From JBFLYC01 sp040756735 (GTDB lineage: Bacteria; Bacillota; DSM-16504; Desulfitibacterales; Desulfitibacteraceae): a stretch of DNA of 64,000 bases. Both the position numbers and the translations under genes were made by a program. Position 1 is the first letter of the stretch. Every line of letters starts with the position of its first letter. Positions 50,901 to 58,163 of the stretch are shown in pieces. Under the pieces are notes generated by a model. The model saw only the letters and a program-made list of their open reading frames with translations, did no database searches and was not told where the DNA came from. Where the stretch lies: positions 54,607 to 118,606 of the forward strand of contig JBFLYC010000009.1 in assembly GCA_040756735.1 (NCBI GenBank), given 5' to 3'.

Positions 50901-53287
50901 CTGGCCTGAGCGCTGCTATTGTGGACCGTAATGGTAAAACTGCCGGTGTCATACTGGAAATATGTTTCGGTGGAACTGGTTACGGAAACAGTCAAATCGC
51001 TTTCCGCGTGACTGAACCCCGCCGGGTTGGTTTTGAACCGGCTTACGGTGAAAGCGGCCTTGCCGAAGCTTTTCTGAATAATCTCGCCCTCGCTGTCCTT
51101 CAGGTAATAATCCACCAGGTAAAAACCATAAAGGTCATTATTAGGCGGCACCAGATAGGTGAGGCTCAGTTCCCTTTCTTCACCCGGGGCAAGGCCTGTC
51201 AGCTGCCGCACCGGCTCATCCAGGTATGCCGCCGGCATCTCTTTCCCGTCGGGGCCGATAACTGCAAATTCCACCCAGGCTGCTTCCTCAAAGCTCCAGT
51301 TCTGCAGCAGGACCCTTACTTCCACGCTGTCTCCGTTTTTAAATTCAAGCTCGCGCCCAGCGGGAAACCGGGCCCATGCCAGAGTATCCCGCAGCCAGGC
51401 ACGCTCGTGAGGTGTGACCTGGTGGTTGTTGCGTGCCCAGTCGCTGTAAAAAGCGGTGGCTATGACATAGCCTGCGCCGTGACCGTACAGCAGGGCCACA
51501 GGCTGCTGGTTTTTTACCCTGTTTAGCAGTACAGTCGCTTCTGGAGGCCAGGCGGTGAAAAAGCCGTCCACATTAAAGTCCGGCCGGGCTTCGACCTGTC
51601 CGGAGAGCAGGGATTGGTACTCGCCGAAATAGGAGGAGGCGAACTGGCACAGGTCGTCTTCGTCGTAGCCGTACCCGCGGATATCTCCTCCGGGCAAAGC
51701 ACGAAAATCGGCGCCGCGCTGCTGGGTAAAGCTGATGATGATGCCGCCCCGGGCTGCATATTCCTCCAGCTTGCCCCGGAACCAGGCCGAACCGAGCCCG
51801 CTCAGGGCGGCGGTGGGGAGGACCAGCACGGGGAAGGCGGACAGTTCGTCCTGCCCGGCAAATTCATCCACCAGGGTAACCGGCTCCCCCAGTTCAGACA
51901 GGAGAGCTACCGCTTCGGCGTAATAGCCACGTCGCAGTACCGCGATGTCGGGTACAAAACGAATTGTGTTCACTTCGCTTAAGGGGAGCGCGGCCAGGGC
52001 AGCAAAGTGGGCCGGCTGCTCCCGAGCCAGCCTCACCGTGTCAGCCGTGGACAGTGGTTTAAAGGCAATTGGTTCGGTCGGCAGCCCGGGCACATCCACC
52101 ACAATTTCCACCGTTTCAAAGCCGGCCGCTTCCGTGCTCATGTACTTCGTGAAGTTTGAGGCATCATGGTAAAAATAACGGGCGCCCCGGTAAGCATGGT
52201 ACCAGGCATCGGCATCAGTAACCGCTTCCCGGTAGCGGGCCAGTTCTTCCCCATCCCACCCCGGCGCGCTGTAGGAAAGCAGGTTGAAGGCGATTGCATT
52301 GTCCTTGGCGGCTGCCAGCCGGAGCCAGGCGTTGTGCGTGCTCATCGTCCGGGTAATCCCGGTGGAAGCAGAAGCGTTGTCGTCAGGAAAAGCGTTGTTG
52401 TGCCGGGGCAGGTTCTGCGAGCTGCCTGTCTCGGCGTGCTCCTGCTTTTCCTCGGAAGGAGGGATGGTAAAGGTCTGCCCGTCAGGCTGCCTCACATAGA
52501 TGCTGCCGTCAGGATAGTGGTAAGTCATGACACCGCTGGAATTGAGAAAAACCTCCACGCCGCTGTCATAGGACCACTTCAGGGCGCCGTCGGCAAGGGT
52601 TTCCGTGCCGATTAAATTACCAAGCCCTTCATCTAAAGGCTCCTTTTCCTCTTCTTTTTCTTCTTTCTTTGCCCTTTCCACGGCGGCATGCAGCTGGTAG
52701 CCCACTTCCATGGCGCGGAAGGCCCTCAGGAAATCATCGTTGGTCAGGGGTCCCTTGTAATTAACATCGCCTTTGACCACTGCCTTGACGTATTTTTCCA
52801 CATGCACATCCCGTCCCTGGCCGCCGGAGAAAAGCTCCGCCAGGCCCAGCACCACATTGCCCTGCGGGAAACTGTTAAGGTCAGGCGAACCGTCATACAG
52901 CCTGATCCCTAGAAATTTGCTGTCTCCTCTGCGGGCGGCCATATAACTGTTCAGGGCCTGCCGGACATGCCAATCGTTCAACGCGTTCCCGGCGTATTCA
53001 CCGGTTTCCGCCGCCCACTTAAGCCAGGCGGTGGTTGGGTTCAGATCGGCCAGCTTGCCTATACCATAATTGGCCAGGGCGGCCGCCGCCTCCTGCGAGC
53101 TGTTGGTCGTGGTCGCTATTTTGACCAACTGGTACATCAGGGCAAACTCATCAGCATAGTTGACCGTATCAGGCGGGGGGCTGAAAGCCAGGGACGGACT
53201 TATTGTCCCCAAAAGCAACAAAACTGCAAGTATCATGGCAACAAACTTACACTCTATCATTTTCTTCTTGTAATTGTTGGCCGGCAT
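44924..53287 (-). CDS. Giant SLH-anchored multi-domain surface protein
   Basis: A 2787-residue exported protein. The signal peptide (about 12-35) ends PSLAFS. Residues 40-330 contain a charged linker (KKEEKEEEKEPLDEG) and a low-complexity stretch. A class I glutamine-amidotransferase-like fold follows (FPVLVLPTAALSGLG, GGIIISFTQQRGADF, PVALLYGHGAGYVIATAFYS). The bulk, about residues 680-2250, is a long series of CARDB/Ig-like beta-sandwiches with recurring phrases such as VTVTNPSSQPQDVTVELAV. A Big_5-like domain (AVVRTMPRNGDSGVGADTVI) comes near 2290. Three SLH domains (FSDIAGHWAQREILLLSARG and two more) end the protein. GGAGGG precedes the ATG. G+C is much higher than in flanking genes, which suggests acquisition. 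Confidence 0.9.
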   Translation of the reverse strand: MPANNYKKKMIECKFVAMILAVLLLLGTISPSLAFSPPPDTVNYADEFALMYQLVKIATTTNSSQEAAAALANYGIGKLADLNPTTAWLKWAAETGEYAGNALNDWHVRQALNSYMAARRGDSKFLGIRLYDGSPDLNSFPQGNVVLGLAELFSGGQGRDVHVEKYVKAVVKGDVNYKGPLTNDDFLRAFRAMEVGYQLHAAVERAKKEEKEEEKEPLDEGLGNLIGTETLADGALKWSYDSGVEVFLNSSGVMTYHYPDGSIYVRQPDGQTFTIPPSEEKQEHAETGSSQNLPRHNNAFPDDNASASTGITRTMSTHNAWLRLAAAKDNAIAFNLLSYSAPGWDGEELARYREAVTDADAWYHAYRGARYFYHDASNFTKYMSTEAAGFETVEIVVDVPGLPTEPIAFKPLSTADTVRLAREQPAHFAALAALPLSEVNTIRFVPDIAVLRRGYYAEAVALLSELGEPVTLVDEFAGQDELSAFPVLVLPTAALSGLGSAWFRGKLEEYAARGGIIISFTQQRGADFRALPGGDIRGYGYDEDDLCQFASSYFGEYQSLLSGQVEARPDFNVDGFFTAWPPEATVLLNRVKNQQPVALLYGHGAGYVIATAFYSDWARNNHQVTPHERAWLRDTLAWARFPAGRELEFKNGDSVEVRVLLQNWSFEEAAWVEFAVIGPDGKEMPAAYLDEPVRQLTGLAPGEERELSLTYLVPPNNDLYGFYLVDYYLKDSEGEIIQKSFGKAAFTVSRFKTNPAGFSHAESDLTVSVTSSTETYFQYDTGSFTITVHNSSAQAREAEVRYVFSSHEYAFLLPGHNPEEWRGSRSITVPPRSSYDFEVATPPLHLNESLLVDVDYDGGAKRAFSMRRFWVQEADFTAAGSLSKSEYEPGESVRLLVSLDSSSVQEMPAEIFVRPSRRGRPLFEAQANFSAAPGGFENILDLEPALDQGDYFLDVFVRGRQVIEGLAFRVRRDLQFDVTLPESNLFYAGGSVPVGVAVRNTGTAAKTGALSAMIRGVSGASAGQILEIAAGDDLVFNLQVPLPSGMRAGQYELEVSFATAAGLQFMHKEALYLADAAVALGLPAGAAGAGEVLTVPVTNEGGSRLESVPWSLLLQDGDGEILIQNSGSISLDVGETGGLDLQLPTELRSGRYVLKAYTSRESRTYLVDITGITSLLELALADLYQEVSNEEIIITARITNTSGVDLNDGTLFISVQQAGEKRQGASAVQPEAVRAVFPAVHDTLFVLQDGSAGPEVRRYDVTPAGENLEMEAAWTVPLAGSLETVTSAVYQLAANGQYVYGLTTDGDGFTRLHVLSCENGARLASATLAGVANPSGLGLAAGHLFVLGEDAFGSNYLYAFAVTGVTDGALLAPEASMTLEGYGGEVMISGYANSLYLLCRQGTGDSYQILPYGVSAGAGGVQLMPEGVIDVNAPVVPPLEGFFAIPGGGFSLWASEWTYLQLNAGGSMIYGMGLGYGYLPVAAAVLADAAGYEHRTVVFRMPPDDPYFPGKHVLLLDVVPPGGYYWEDIVYQHEVSLSLAAGASRELIFSLGSSPQDLGAGGYEVFASLHTHGGKKLADAYRTFTVASSSGYITLATAGRHCRSGEPVPVHITVTNPSSQPQDVTVELAVNRETADIRTLVVPAGEQVTYTVTVAAPQDSFTLRAATGAMTVYKEMEVVQPEAALSILAPSYFALGQALRLEAVVQNTGLVPFSGLLQLSRQADGFPPVSVYNTQVSLDPSEIGQYDITDIIGAGAGWQYLLVLKEGDTVLAQAGETLSSGNQVAVWAELDNTYHPEGVSFPVYVTNSGSLPVNGMNLTLHLTGPDGYTGALFFQVPAVREKVDGEEGRVWLEAVLAELEPGEYTVAAASPHLEDAVSLGTFRVLSLEPQWSLEALPPTLVTAGQEAVVTFRVRNTGLVPAAVNITPLFGSSGAGTVKSADVSAGTTADIEVSFPIPDDLPAGEAVFRFQVNDRLIVLPLPVEGLDLAVTAALDKDWYGPGDNVTLTITVSNLSSFAGSLLARANLGDHSRVEGFSLAAGGVAHIPVVLPLDGITGEQKLMFGIYHESGRSLYINDYYLPLAGEIISLKTHRQYYQMGEDLVILVKAREPGVLRLQKPHHAWLSVPEEDIAITGGDSSLTFVLPAELKTGAYRLPYTFEFEGGTIQGALYVDVFGYRVTVEEAERDQPVYGTGDRVDLVLSVLVEREIAKPVELHWSLLDERGRTVKSGTGSIPGGLPAGRNTLYLTAELAGISGGSYLLHYSLVTDLADHSPVALVSGSTVLEVTDTSPPAVVRTMPRNGDSGVGADTVIVVTFDEPVNTATVESGWQLNGLTGGTFLWPKPEEFIFIPSKKLPAGQYTVRLSGVTDSAGNVMADYSFSFRVGSTPGGTTGPAGGAPSAGGASVSEADGFTVLILPAGPGGVTVTLNNLRDLLKQNITAILISWGGDAGTVTFDSAAVKAAADYGSGIGILAGEVKLVIPPVALPAGGVTIGISPLDSTATGQMTAAVKSSNPGVDVPGRIYKLSVTTDDGQEVETARLYITTGRPDNSPEGCFVAFMDGDGTLEIPLVNEIMQSAAGVVYGFWADISRFGQYAVISLHNPFSDIAGHWAQREILLLSARGIIRGMGDGCFKPQSAVTRAQFAALLLRALGLEEYRGGVGSFSDLPSRHWSFGAVEAAFRAGLVRGTGTGHFEPEREITRQEMAVMVARALELAGSDFAFKLDVDLLARYEDAASTAEWARDGLALCLDLGIIRGRSKSHLWPLAATTRAESVVILKRILERAGNR

Positions 53288-53347
53288 TTATCATCCCTCC
53301 AGGAAAATTTTCAGTGTAATGTTAACAAAAATCCACCATCTTGCCTA

Positions 53348-53363
53348 TCACCCCCAGGGGTGA
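53348..53363. promoter_or_regulatory. Palindromic activator site of the 2787-residue SLH gene
   Basis: TCACCCCCAGGGGTGA has the same 7-bp arms as the site at 42931-42946. On the minus strand it lies 23 bases before TAACAT, exactly the spacing of the other site to TAACCT. The -35 region (TAGGCA) is poor, so an activator would be needed. Confidence 0.75.
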
Positions 53364-53523
53364 TTTTTATGTAATCCGGAAAGGAGATGTGCAGGATTTT
53401 GTCGAATAGGGAAACAGCTGATGTTACCAACAACCGGAGATACAGCTTTTATTAGAGTGCTTTTTGAAACCACAACATCTCGTGGTTAACCAGCCCATTT
53501 GTCCTCGAAACCACAATTCGTCA

Positions 53524-53960
53524 TCAGAACTGTACTCTCAACATGCCCTGCTTATCCGACGTGGATAAACTTTGAACAGGCATGCCCAGCGTATAGGTAT
53601 CGACATCGGGGACAAACGGTACTGCAATAACAGTGGTTTTCCCGTCAGACATAAGGCTGTTAGCTGAGCCGACATCCACGCCCGACTGCCGCTATTTTTA
53701 TCAACAATGACTGGCAGAATTGAATGCGAACCGTTGCCTGCTTTAACATCCGCGTTATAGGTCGGCGTGGCAGGTGCAGCGCTTCCGATGCCGGAGGAGG
53801 AGCCGCCTCCGCCACCGCCTCTGTACATCCATTTTGCGTAGACGGTTGTTGTGGCGTTTACTGGTATCGCAGAGGCAAACTGTGTGTCCGCGCCGTTTTC
53901 ACCTGTGAACCAGCCTCCGAAGGTATAGTTGGTTCTCGTAGGATCAGCCGGCCACAGAAG
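53524..53960 (-). pseudogene. Remnant of a surface protein with InlB B-repeat
   Basis: The frame from 53960 reads DPTRTNYTFGGWFTGENGAD and ends its repeat AIPVNATTTVYAKW, an InlB B-type (Listeria-Bacteroides) repeat. A glycine/serine linker follows. A frameshift near 53690 then moves the sequence to another frame (VDVGSANSLMSDGKTTVIAV, then MPVQSLSTSDKQGMLRVQF), which ends at TGA 53524-53526. A stop precedes the first frame and no start or ribosome binding site is present. It looks like the leftover of a third surface protein. No SLH domain remains. Confidence 0.65.
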
Positions 53961-54007
53961 CTATAAAAGTTATTCTGACATTGTTTTTTACCTTCAAAAG
54001 GGCGGAT

Positions 54008-55657
54008 CTATCCATTTAACTTCTCAAGCTCTCTAGCAATTTTAAAATTAAATTTATGAGGATCAACAAAGGGATTTGCTTTTAGAATATTGATTATTTG
54101 TTTTTTCCTATGCAACACTGTGTTCTTATGAACAAATAATTTTGTGGATACTATAGCGGTGTTATCATTAAAATCAATTAAATATTTAAGAGTCTTAGAG
54201 AGTTCCGTACCATTGATTTTGTCATAAGTATTCAATTCAGAGAAAAGTTCTTTAACCCACTGCATGGCTTTTTTCTCATGGATAAACTCATTTAAAAGGG
54301 GATATATTCCAAGGTCTTTATATAATGTACATTTTTGATTTCCATAAAGTTTTTTGCCAATCTCCAAAGCTTTTAAAGCTTGATTATAACTGGTAGGCAA
54401 CTCAGACAACTTATTAACATAGCTCCCGACTCCTACTGAAATTGTCATATTGATTCTTGCTTCTACTTGTTTTATTAACTGATTCCCCAGTTTAGCAGCT
54501 CGTTTATATAAATCAGAAGTTAAATCTTCACAATGCAATAAAACAATTATGGTATCACTTTTGTTGATGGTAATATTTTGAAAGTTCTCTTGGGAAACAA
54601 TATCCTCAACAAAATTATAAAAACATTCCTTAATCTGAAGCAGCTCTGTTTCATTTTTACCCTTTTTTGCATAAGTTTCGAAAAAACCATCAATATTAGC
54701 GATGAGAACTAAAAGTTTATTGTTTAAATTCCAGCCTAATCTTTTGGCTCTCGTTATAGCAGCAGATTCATGATGAAAGTTCCATGAAAGCAAATCCTCC
54801 AAGAAATCCCTTTTGATTCTGCTCTTAATTTCCTCAAAGGTTCTTTCTTTCATGGAAGCCAGTGCAAAAGCCGTACTAGCATGGCTGATAGCCAACCTAT
54901 CCATTTCACTAAAGGTATTTGCATTAAAGATAACGAGCATGCCATAATAATACTGTTTACCTGAAATAACGGGAAACAGCATTATTAATTTTTTAGAAAG
55001 GTACGAAATTTTAGTAAACTTAGTTTTTCTTGAGGATACAATACGTTCCAATGAATTTATTATGAGATCCTGCAACAAACCTGTTTGATTGTCATCTAGC
55101 TTCATATTGCTTATGGCAACAATATTATTATTTCCATCAAAAACTACTACAGGTTTATTCAACAAATTGCTGAGCGTGTTTGTTAGTTCCTGGCTGTTTT
55201 TGCCTGCTAAAACCAGTTCTGTCATCTTTTTATGGATGTCCAAAGAATATTTCAATTTTCTACTTTGTATTCTAAGAATCTCATCCATTAATGGACTTAT
55301 TATATCAATATAAGCTATTTCCGGTGGTACAATTATTAAAGGAAACGCTAGTTCATCGGCTATCTGAATAATTTCCTGGGGAATTTTTTTCACATACACT
55401 CCGGTATGACATATTACTAAACCGGCACATTTGTATTTTGACAGATTTTTAATGAGTTGTATCTGCGCTTCAATATTATCAACAATTGAATACAATGATG
55501 TAAGAAATAACTCACCACCTTTATACCAGGCTGTGGCTTCCGGGACCTCTATTACACTTACACTTTCAATCACATTATTTAACCCGGCATGACCGGCTAA
55601 AACACTGCCCTTTTCCAATCCACCTATTTTTAAAGCTTCCAATACCGTTATTTTCAT
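54008..55657 (-). CDS. PucR family transcriptional regulator
   Basis: A 549-residue regulator. Residues 1-125 form the PucR N-terminal domain (TVLEALKIGGLEKGSVLAGH, LFLTSLYSIVDNIEAQIQLI, ICHTGVYVKKIPQEIIQIAD). A GAF-like and a degenerate GGDEF-like region occupy the middle (MTISVGVGSYVNKLSELPTS). The C-terminal helix-turn-helix (HTH_30) reads STKLFVHKNTVLHRKKQIIN. B. subtilis PucR controls purine catabolism, and relatives control use of other nitrogen compounds. It lies last in the catabolic gene run on the same strand, 119 bases after an M29-like gene, and is the probable local regulator. Confidence 0.92.
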   Translation of the reverse strand: MKITVLEALKIGGLEKGSVLAGHAGLNNVIESVSVIEVPEATAWYKGGELFLTSLYSIVDNIEAQIQLIKNLSKYKCAGLVICHTGVYVKKIPQEIIQIADELAFPLIIVPPEIAYIDIISPLMDEILRIQSRKLKYSLDIHKKMTELVLAGKNSQELTNTLSNLLNKPVVVFDGNNNIVAISNMKLDDNQTGLLQDLIINSLERIVSSRKTKFTKISYLSKKLIMLFPVISGKQYYYGMLVIFNANTFSEMDRLAISHASTAFALASMKERTFEEIKSRIKRDFLEDLLSWNFHHESAAITRAKRLGWNLNNKLLVLIANIDGFFETYAKKGKNETELLQIKECFYNFVEDIVSQENFQNITINKSDTIIVLLHCEDLTSDLYKRAAKLGNQLIKQVEARINMTISVGVGSYVNKLSELPTSYNQALKALEIGKKLYGNQKCTLYKDLGIYPLLNEFIHEKKAMQWVKELFSELNTYDKINGTELSKTLKYLIDFNDNTAIVSTKLFVHKNTVLHRKKQIINILKANPFVDPHKFNFKIARELEKLNG

Positions 55658-55776
55658 AGCATTTTTCTTCCCTTCAATGAACTTTGATTAATAAATAGTC
55701 ATGCTTTAAATACCAACACTCTCATTAATTGTCTCTAAATTACCCAGTTTCATTGATTGGAAAAAAATTAAAATTT

Positions 55777-56730
55777 TTAAACCAGTAATCGACCGTCATA
55801 TATAATTTGCAAACCATCTATATATACGGTAGGTTTCATTACAACCCCATCCAGATGAATGGGCACATCCACATTGCCACCCATTGAAATATTATTCCCA
55901 AGGGCAATATGTATTGTTCCTGATACCTTTTCATCTTCAAGGACTTTTCCGGTAACCTTTGCACTGGGGTTGGTGCCAATCCCAAATTCAGCTATATTTC
56001 TAACCCCCTTTTCACCTGCCCTCTCGAGAAGCTGTTCCAACTGTTTGGCCTTTTTGCCTCCAAAAATTCTGCATGCAAGTCCATTAACAACTTCAATAAT
56101 AATCGGCTCTTCTAATAAGCCCACTCCTGCCATCATACCATCAAGAACAATTTGACCTTGAGCCGTGCCCTCCACTGGTGCGATATAAGATTCTCCAGCG
56201 GGAAGATTGCCAAACATACCCGGTTCAGTTAGAATACCGGTATCAGCAATGGCCTTCCTGTTTGCAATACTTAGAGTCAAGTGACTTCCCTTGTTACATT
56301 TCATTTCAATCATTTTTGCATTATTTAATATTTGCGTAAGCTTCATTGTGGATTCATACATGGCATCAAAATCTACACTAAAAGTCCTCAATAATATCTC
56401 CTCTGTTATTCCCGGCATGCTGGCAATCCTTGCCCCATTAGCACAAGCTTCCCTACGGGCCTTTGTATGGGTCATTGACTTTGAAGTAGGCGCTACCACT
56501 ACATCTGCATATTTCATTGTTTCTGCAACCAATCCAGGTAATTCTTCCCCATTGATTTCACGTGGTTTCATTTCAAGTAGATAACTGTTGGAGCTTATTA
56601 AGAACGCTTCCTTCAGCAAGCTTCTCCCAAGCTTTGTCGTACCATTATCACACAATATTAAACAGGACTCTTTGGAACTTAAACCCAAGCATTTCTGAAA
56701 AATGATATTTGCTACTTTGGCAAGGTCCAT
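55777..56730 (-). CDS. M29-like metalloprotein (aminopeptidase T/NicX superfamily)
   Basis: A 317-residue protein of the leucyl aminopeptidase (aminopeptidase T)-like superfamily. Likely metal ligands are the Glu of IAEFGIGTNPSAKVTG and the His and Asp residues of GTIHIALGNN and PIHLDGVV. The N-terminal domain (ESCLILCDNG, YADVVVAPTSKSMTHTKAR) is the Rossmann-like part. The superfamily includes true M29 peptidases and NicX, the ring-cleaving 2,5-dihydroxypyridine dioxygenase. It is shorter than classical M29 enzymes of about 400 residues. A second homologue (60384-61427) lies in the same operon. AGGGGTG precedes the ATG. Substrate unknown. Confidence 0.82.
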   Translation of the reverse strand: MDLAKVANIIFQKCLGLSSKESCLILCDNGTTKLGRSLLKEAFLISSNSYLLEMKPREINGEELPGLVAETMKYADVVVAPTSKSMTHTKARREACANGARIASMPGITEEILLRTFSVDFDAMYESTMKLTQILNNAKMIEMKCNKGSHLTLSIANRKAIADTGILTEPGMFGNLPAGESYIAPVEGTAQGQIVLDGMMAGVGLLEEPIIIEVVNGLACRIFGGKKAKQLEQLLERAGEKGVRNIAEFGIGTNPSAKVTGKVLEDEKVSGTIHIALGNNISMGGNVDVPIHLDGVVMKPTVYIDGLQIIYDGRLLV

Positions 56731-56769
56731 AGTTTCACCCCTTTTAAACCTTTGAAATAACTAGATTAA

Positions 56770-57042
56770 TTATTTATCCTTAGCTCTTTTTGCTAAATAT
56801 AAAACCAACTCATCCAAAGCCTGCCTAAAATCCTCTTCATTAGTAAGTGTGAGGTATTTGTATTCGTCAATTTTATTCTTAAGATCTTGATAATGATTGG
56901 AGTCGCCTGTTAAACTTAGAAGCTTACTTGCCGTTTCCATAAGCCTAAGTGGACCATAAACAGGGGGTTCGTCAAGGCATCCCCGAGCGCTAACTATTAT
57001 AAAATGAACCAATTTTTCAATGTCCATCCTACTAATCGCCAA
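56770..57042 (-). CDS. Small DUF6092-like protein
   Basis: A 90-residue helical, soluble protein. The central phrase SARGCLDEPPVYGPLRLMET is strongly patterned and recalls the DUF6092 family, small proteins that I remember from similar gene neighbourhoods. The C-terminus is charged (LYLAKRAKDK). No catalytic motif is visible. It begins 6 bases after the nitroreductase stop (TTG at 57042 with AAGGGAG upstream; the ATG at 57027 is an alternative) and precedes the M29-like gene. It may be an accessory subunit in this pathway; that is inference. Confidence 0.6.
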   Translation of the reverse strand: MAISRMDIEKLVHFIIVSARGCLDEPPVYGPLRLMETASKLLSLTGDSNHYQDLKNKIDEYKYLTLTNEEDFRQALDELVLYLAKRAKDK

Positions 57043-57048
57043 GATTAA

Positions 57049-57573
57049 TCAACTCCCTTCATATTTGTCCCAGCTAATTATTTCTGATAATCCTCTTCTT
57101 TTTGGTGGCGGCGGTACTTTGTCTGGATAGCCAATAGAGATGATAAGATATGGCAAAATGTGTTCAGGCAAACCTAATAATTCTTTGATGCCAAGTTTAT
57201 TAAAAGAAGCAATGAAACAAGTGCCCAGTCCATATTCCAATGCTAACAAAGCCATATTTTGACCGGCAAGAGCCGCATCATAATAAACAAGTTCATTATA
57301 TCCCATCTTTCCAGCCTTTTCTTTAGCCCTAAACATGTCCATTGAAATAATGATTAGAGCCGGTGGGTCGCCGAAAAGACCGGGAGCAAACAACTTGACC
57401 TTTTCCAGCTGTTCACTATCACTGACAACCACAAAATGCCATGCCTGCATATTACTGCCCGAAGGTGCCCATATTGCCGCATTTATAATATCCTGCAAGG
57501 TCTGTTTAGATACACTTTCTTTTTTAAAACTTCGAATACTCCTTCTTTGTTCTATTGCTCTCCTAAGCTCCAA
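57049..57573 (-). CDS. Nitroreductase family flavoprotein
   Basis: A 174-residue FMN-binding oxidoreductase. The N-terminal ELRRAIEQRRSIRSFKKESV is the family start with the Arg-Arg-Ser FMN-phosphate contact. WAPSGSNMQAWHFVVVSD is the second FMN-binding stretch, and ALEYGLGTCFIASFNK the third. It reduces or oxidises small ring compounds or enones using NAD(P)H. In this operon it might reduce or dehalogenate a heterocycle. AGGAGG lies upstream of the ATG. No ferredoxin domain is fused. Confidence 0.9.
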   Translation of the reverse strand: MELRRAIEQRRSIRSFKKESVSKQTLQDIINAAIWAPSGSNMQAWHFVVVSDSEQLEKVKLFAPGLFGDPPALIIISMDMFRAKEKAGKMGYNELVYYDAALAGQNMALLALEYGLGTCFIASFNKLGIKELLGLPEHILPYLIISIGYPDKVPPPPKRRGLSEIISWDKYEGS

Positions 57574-57717
57574 CTTTAATAACCTCCTTGTAAGTTGATA
57601 AATTCCTTAATTAAAGGCTAACATATACCAACAATAAAGTATACGCTAGCCTTTTGGGATGTTCCTGTATTTTCAAGTAACTGCTCTTTAAATCCTTTTG
57701 GTGTTAATCTTCTCTAA

Positions 57718-57804
57718 TCATTTTAAGGGAACTGTAACTAAAATATACACCAGAATAACAAATAAACCGCCTGAAATTATTAAAAACAGTCTATTTTCGT
57801 TCAT
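57718..57804 (-). CDS. 28-residue coupled small membrane protein
   Basis: A very short ORF starting MNENRLFLIISGGLFVI and continuing as one membrane helix to the end (LVTVPLK). AGGAAGGTGG lies 4 bases before the ATG. The ATGA overlap with the stop of the preceding gene indicates translational coupling. It follows another small membrane protein and the NCS1 permease, so it may be a permease accessory. There is no known family that I recognise. Confidence 0.6.
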   Translation of the reverse strand: MNENRLFLIISGGLFVILVYILVTVPLK

Positions 57805-58163
57805 TGAGCCACCTTCCTCTCTTCCTTCGATCCCAATTTGAGTTTATGCACCATATATGTCAGTATAGATAATAAAACTCCAGATAAGACAGCGTTAAAT
57901 TTATATTCCGAACCTTCCAGCATCTTAAGAGGGACGCATAGCATCCATAATCCAATTGCAGTAATTAGCCATCCTCTCCCTTGATAGGTATCCGGCAAGT
58001 TTCGAACAATCATAATACCTACTATTACTACAACTATTCCCAGTACAAAAGAAAGAGAGCTATTTGTTGCCCCACTTAGAAGAAATCCCGCTATAATACT
58101 AATTGCGGCTATGCCATATATAATTTTTATAAGTGGTGCCAGTTTTTGATCAGTATTAAACAT
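57801..58163 (-). CDS. Small membrane protein following the NCS1 permease
   Basis: A 120-residue protein with four hydrophobic segments (LIKIIYGIAAISIIAGFLL, SLSFVLGIVVVIVGIMIV, GWLITAIGLWMLCVPLKML, FNAVLSGVLLSILTYMV) and a charged C-terminus. The ATG at 58163 has GAGGGGG upstream and overlaps the permease stop by 8 bases. A longer frame from 58271 lies inside the permease gene and is less likely. The family is not recognised. Tight coupling to the permease suggests a joint role in uptake. Confidence 0.65.
   Translation of the reverse strand: MFNTDQKLAPLIKIIYGIAAISIIAGFLLSGATNSSLSFVLGIVVVIVGIMIVRNLPDTYQGRGWLITAIGLWMLCVPLKMLEGSEYKFNAVLSGVLLSILTYMVHKLKLGSKEERKVAQ

Noticed and set aside
45436..53374. 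Many long plus-strand open frames opposite the 2787-residue SLH gene (for example 49349-50227 and 50753-51526)
   Set aside because: They are shadows caused by the high G+C of the real minus-strand gene. They lack ribosome binding sites and domain signatures.
53460..53520. Repeated GAAACCACAA and an AACCAC/GTGGTT hairpin as a CRISPR or mobile-element end
   Set aside because: Only two copies with no spacer pattern and no cas or transposase gene.
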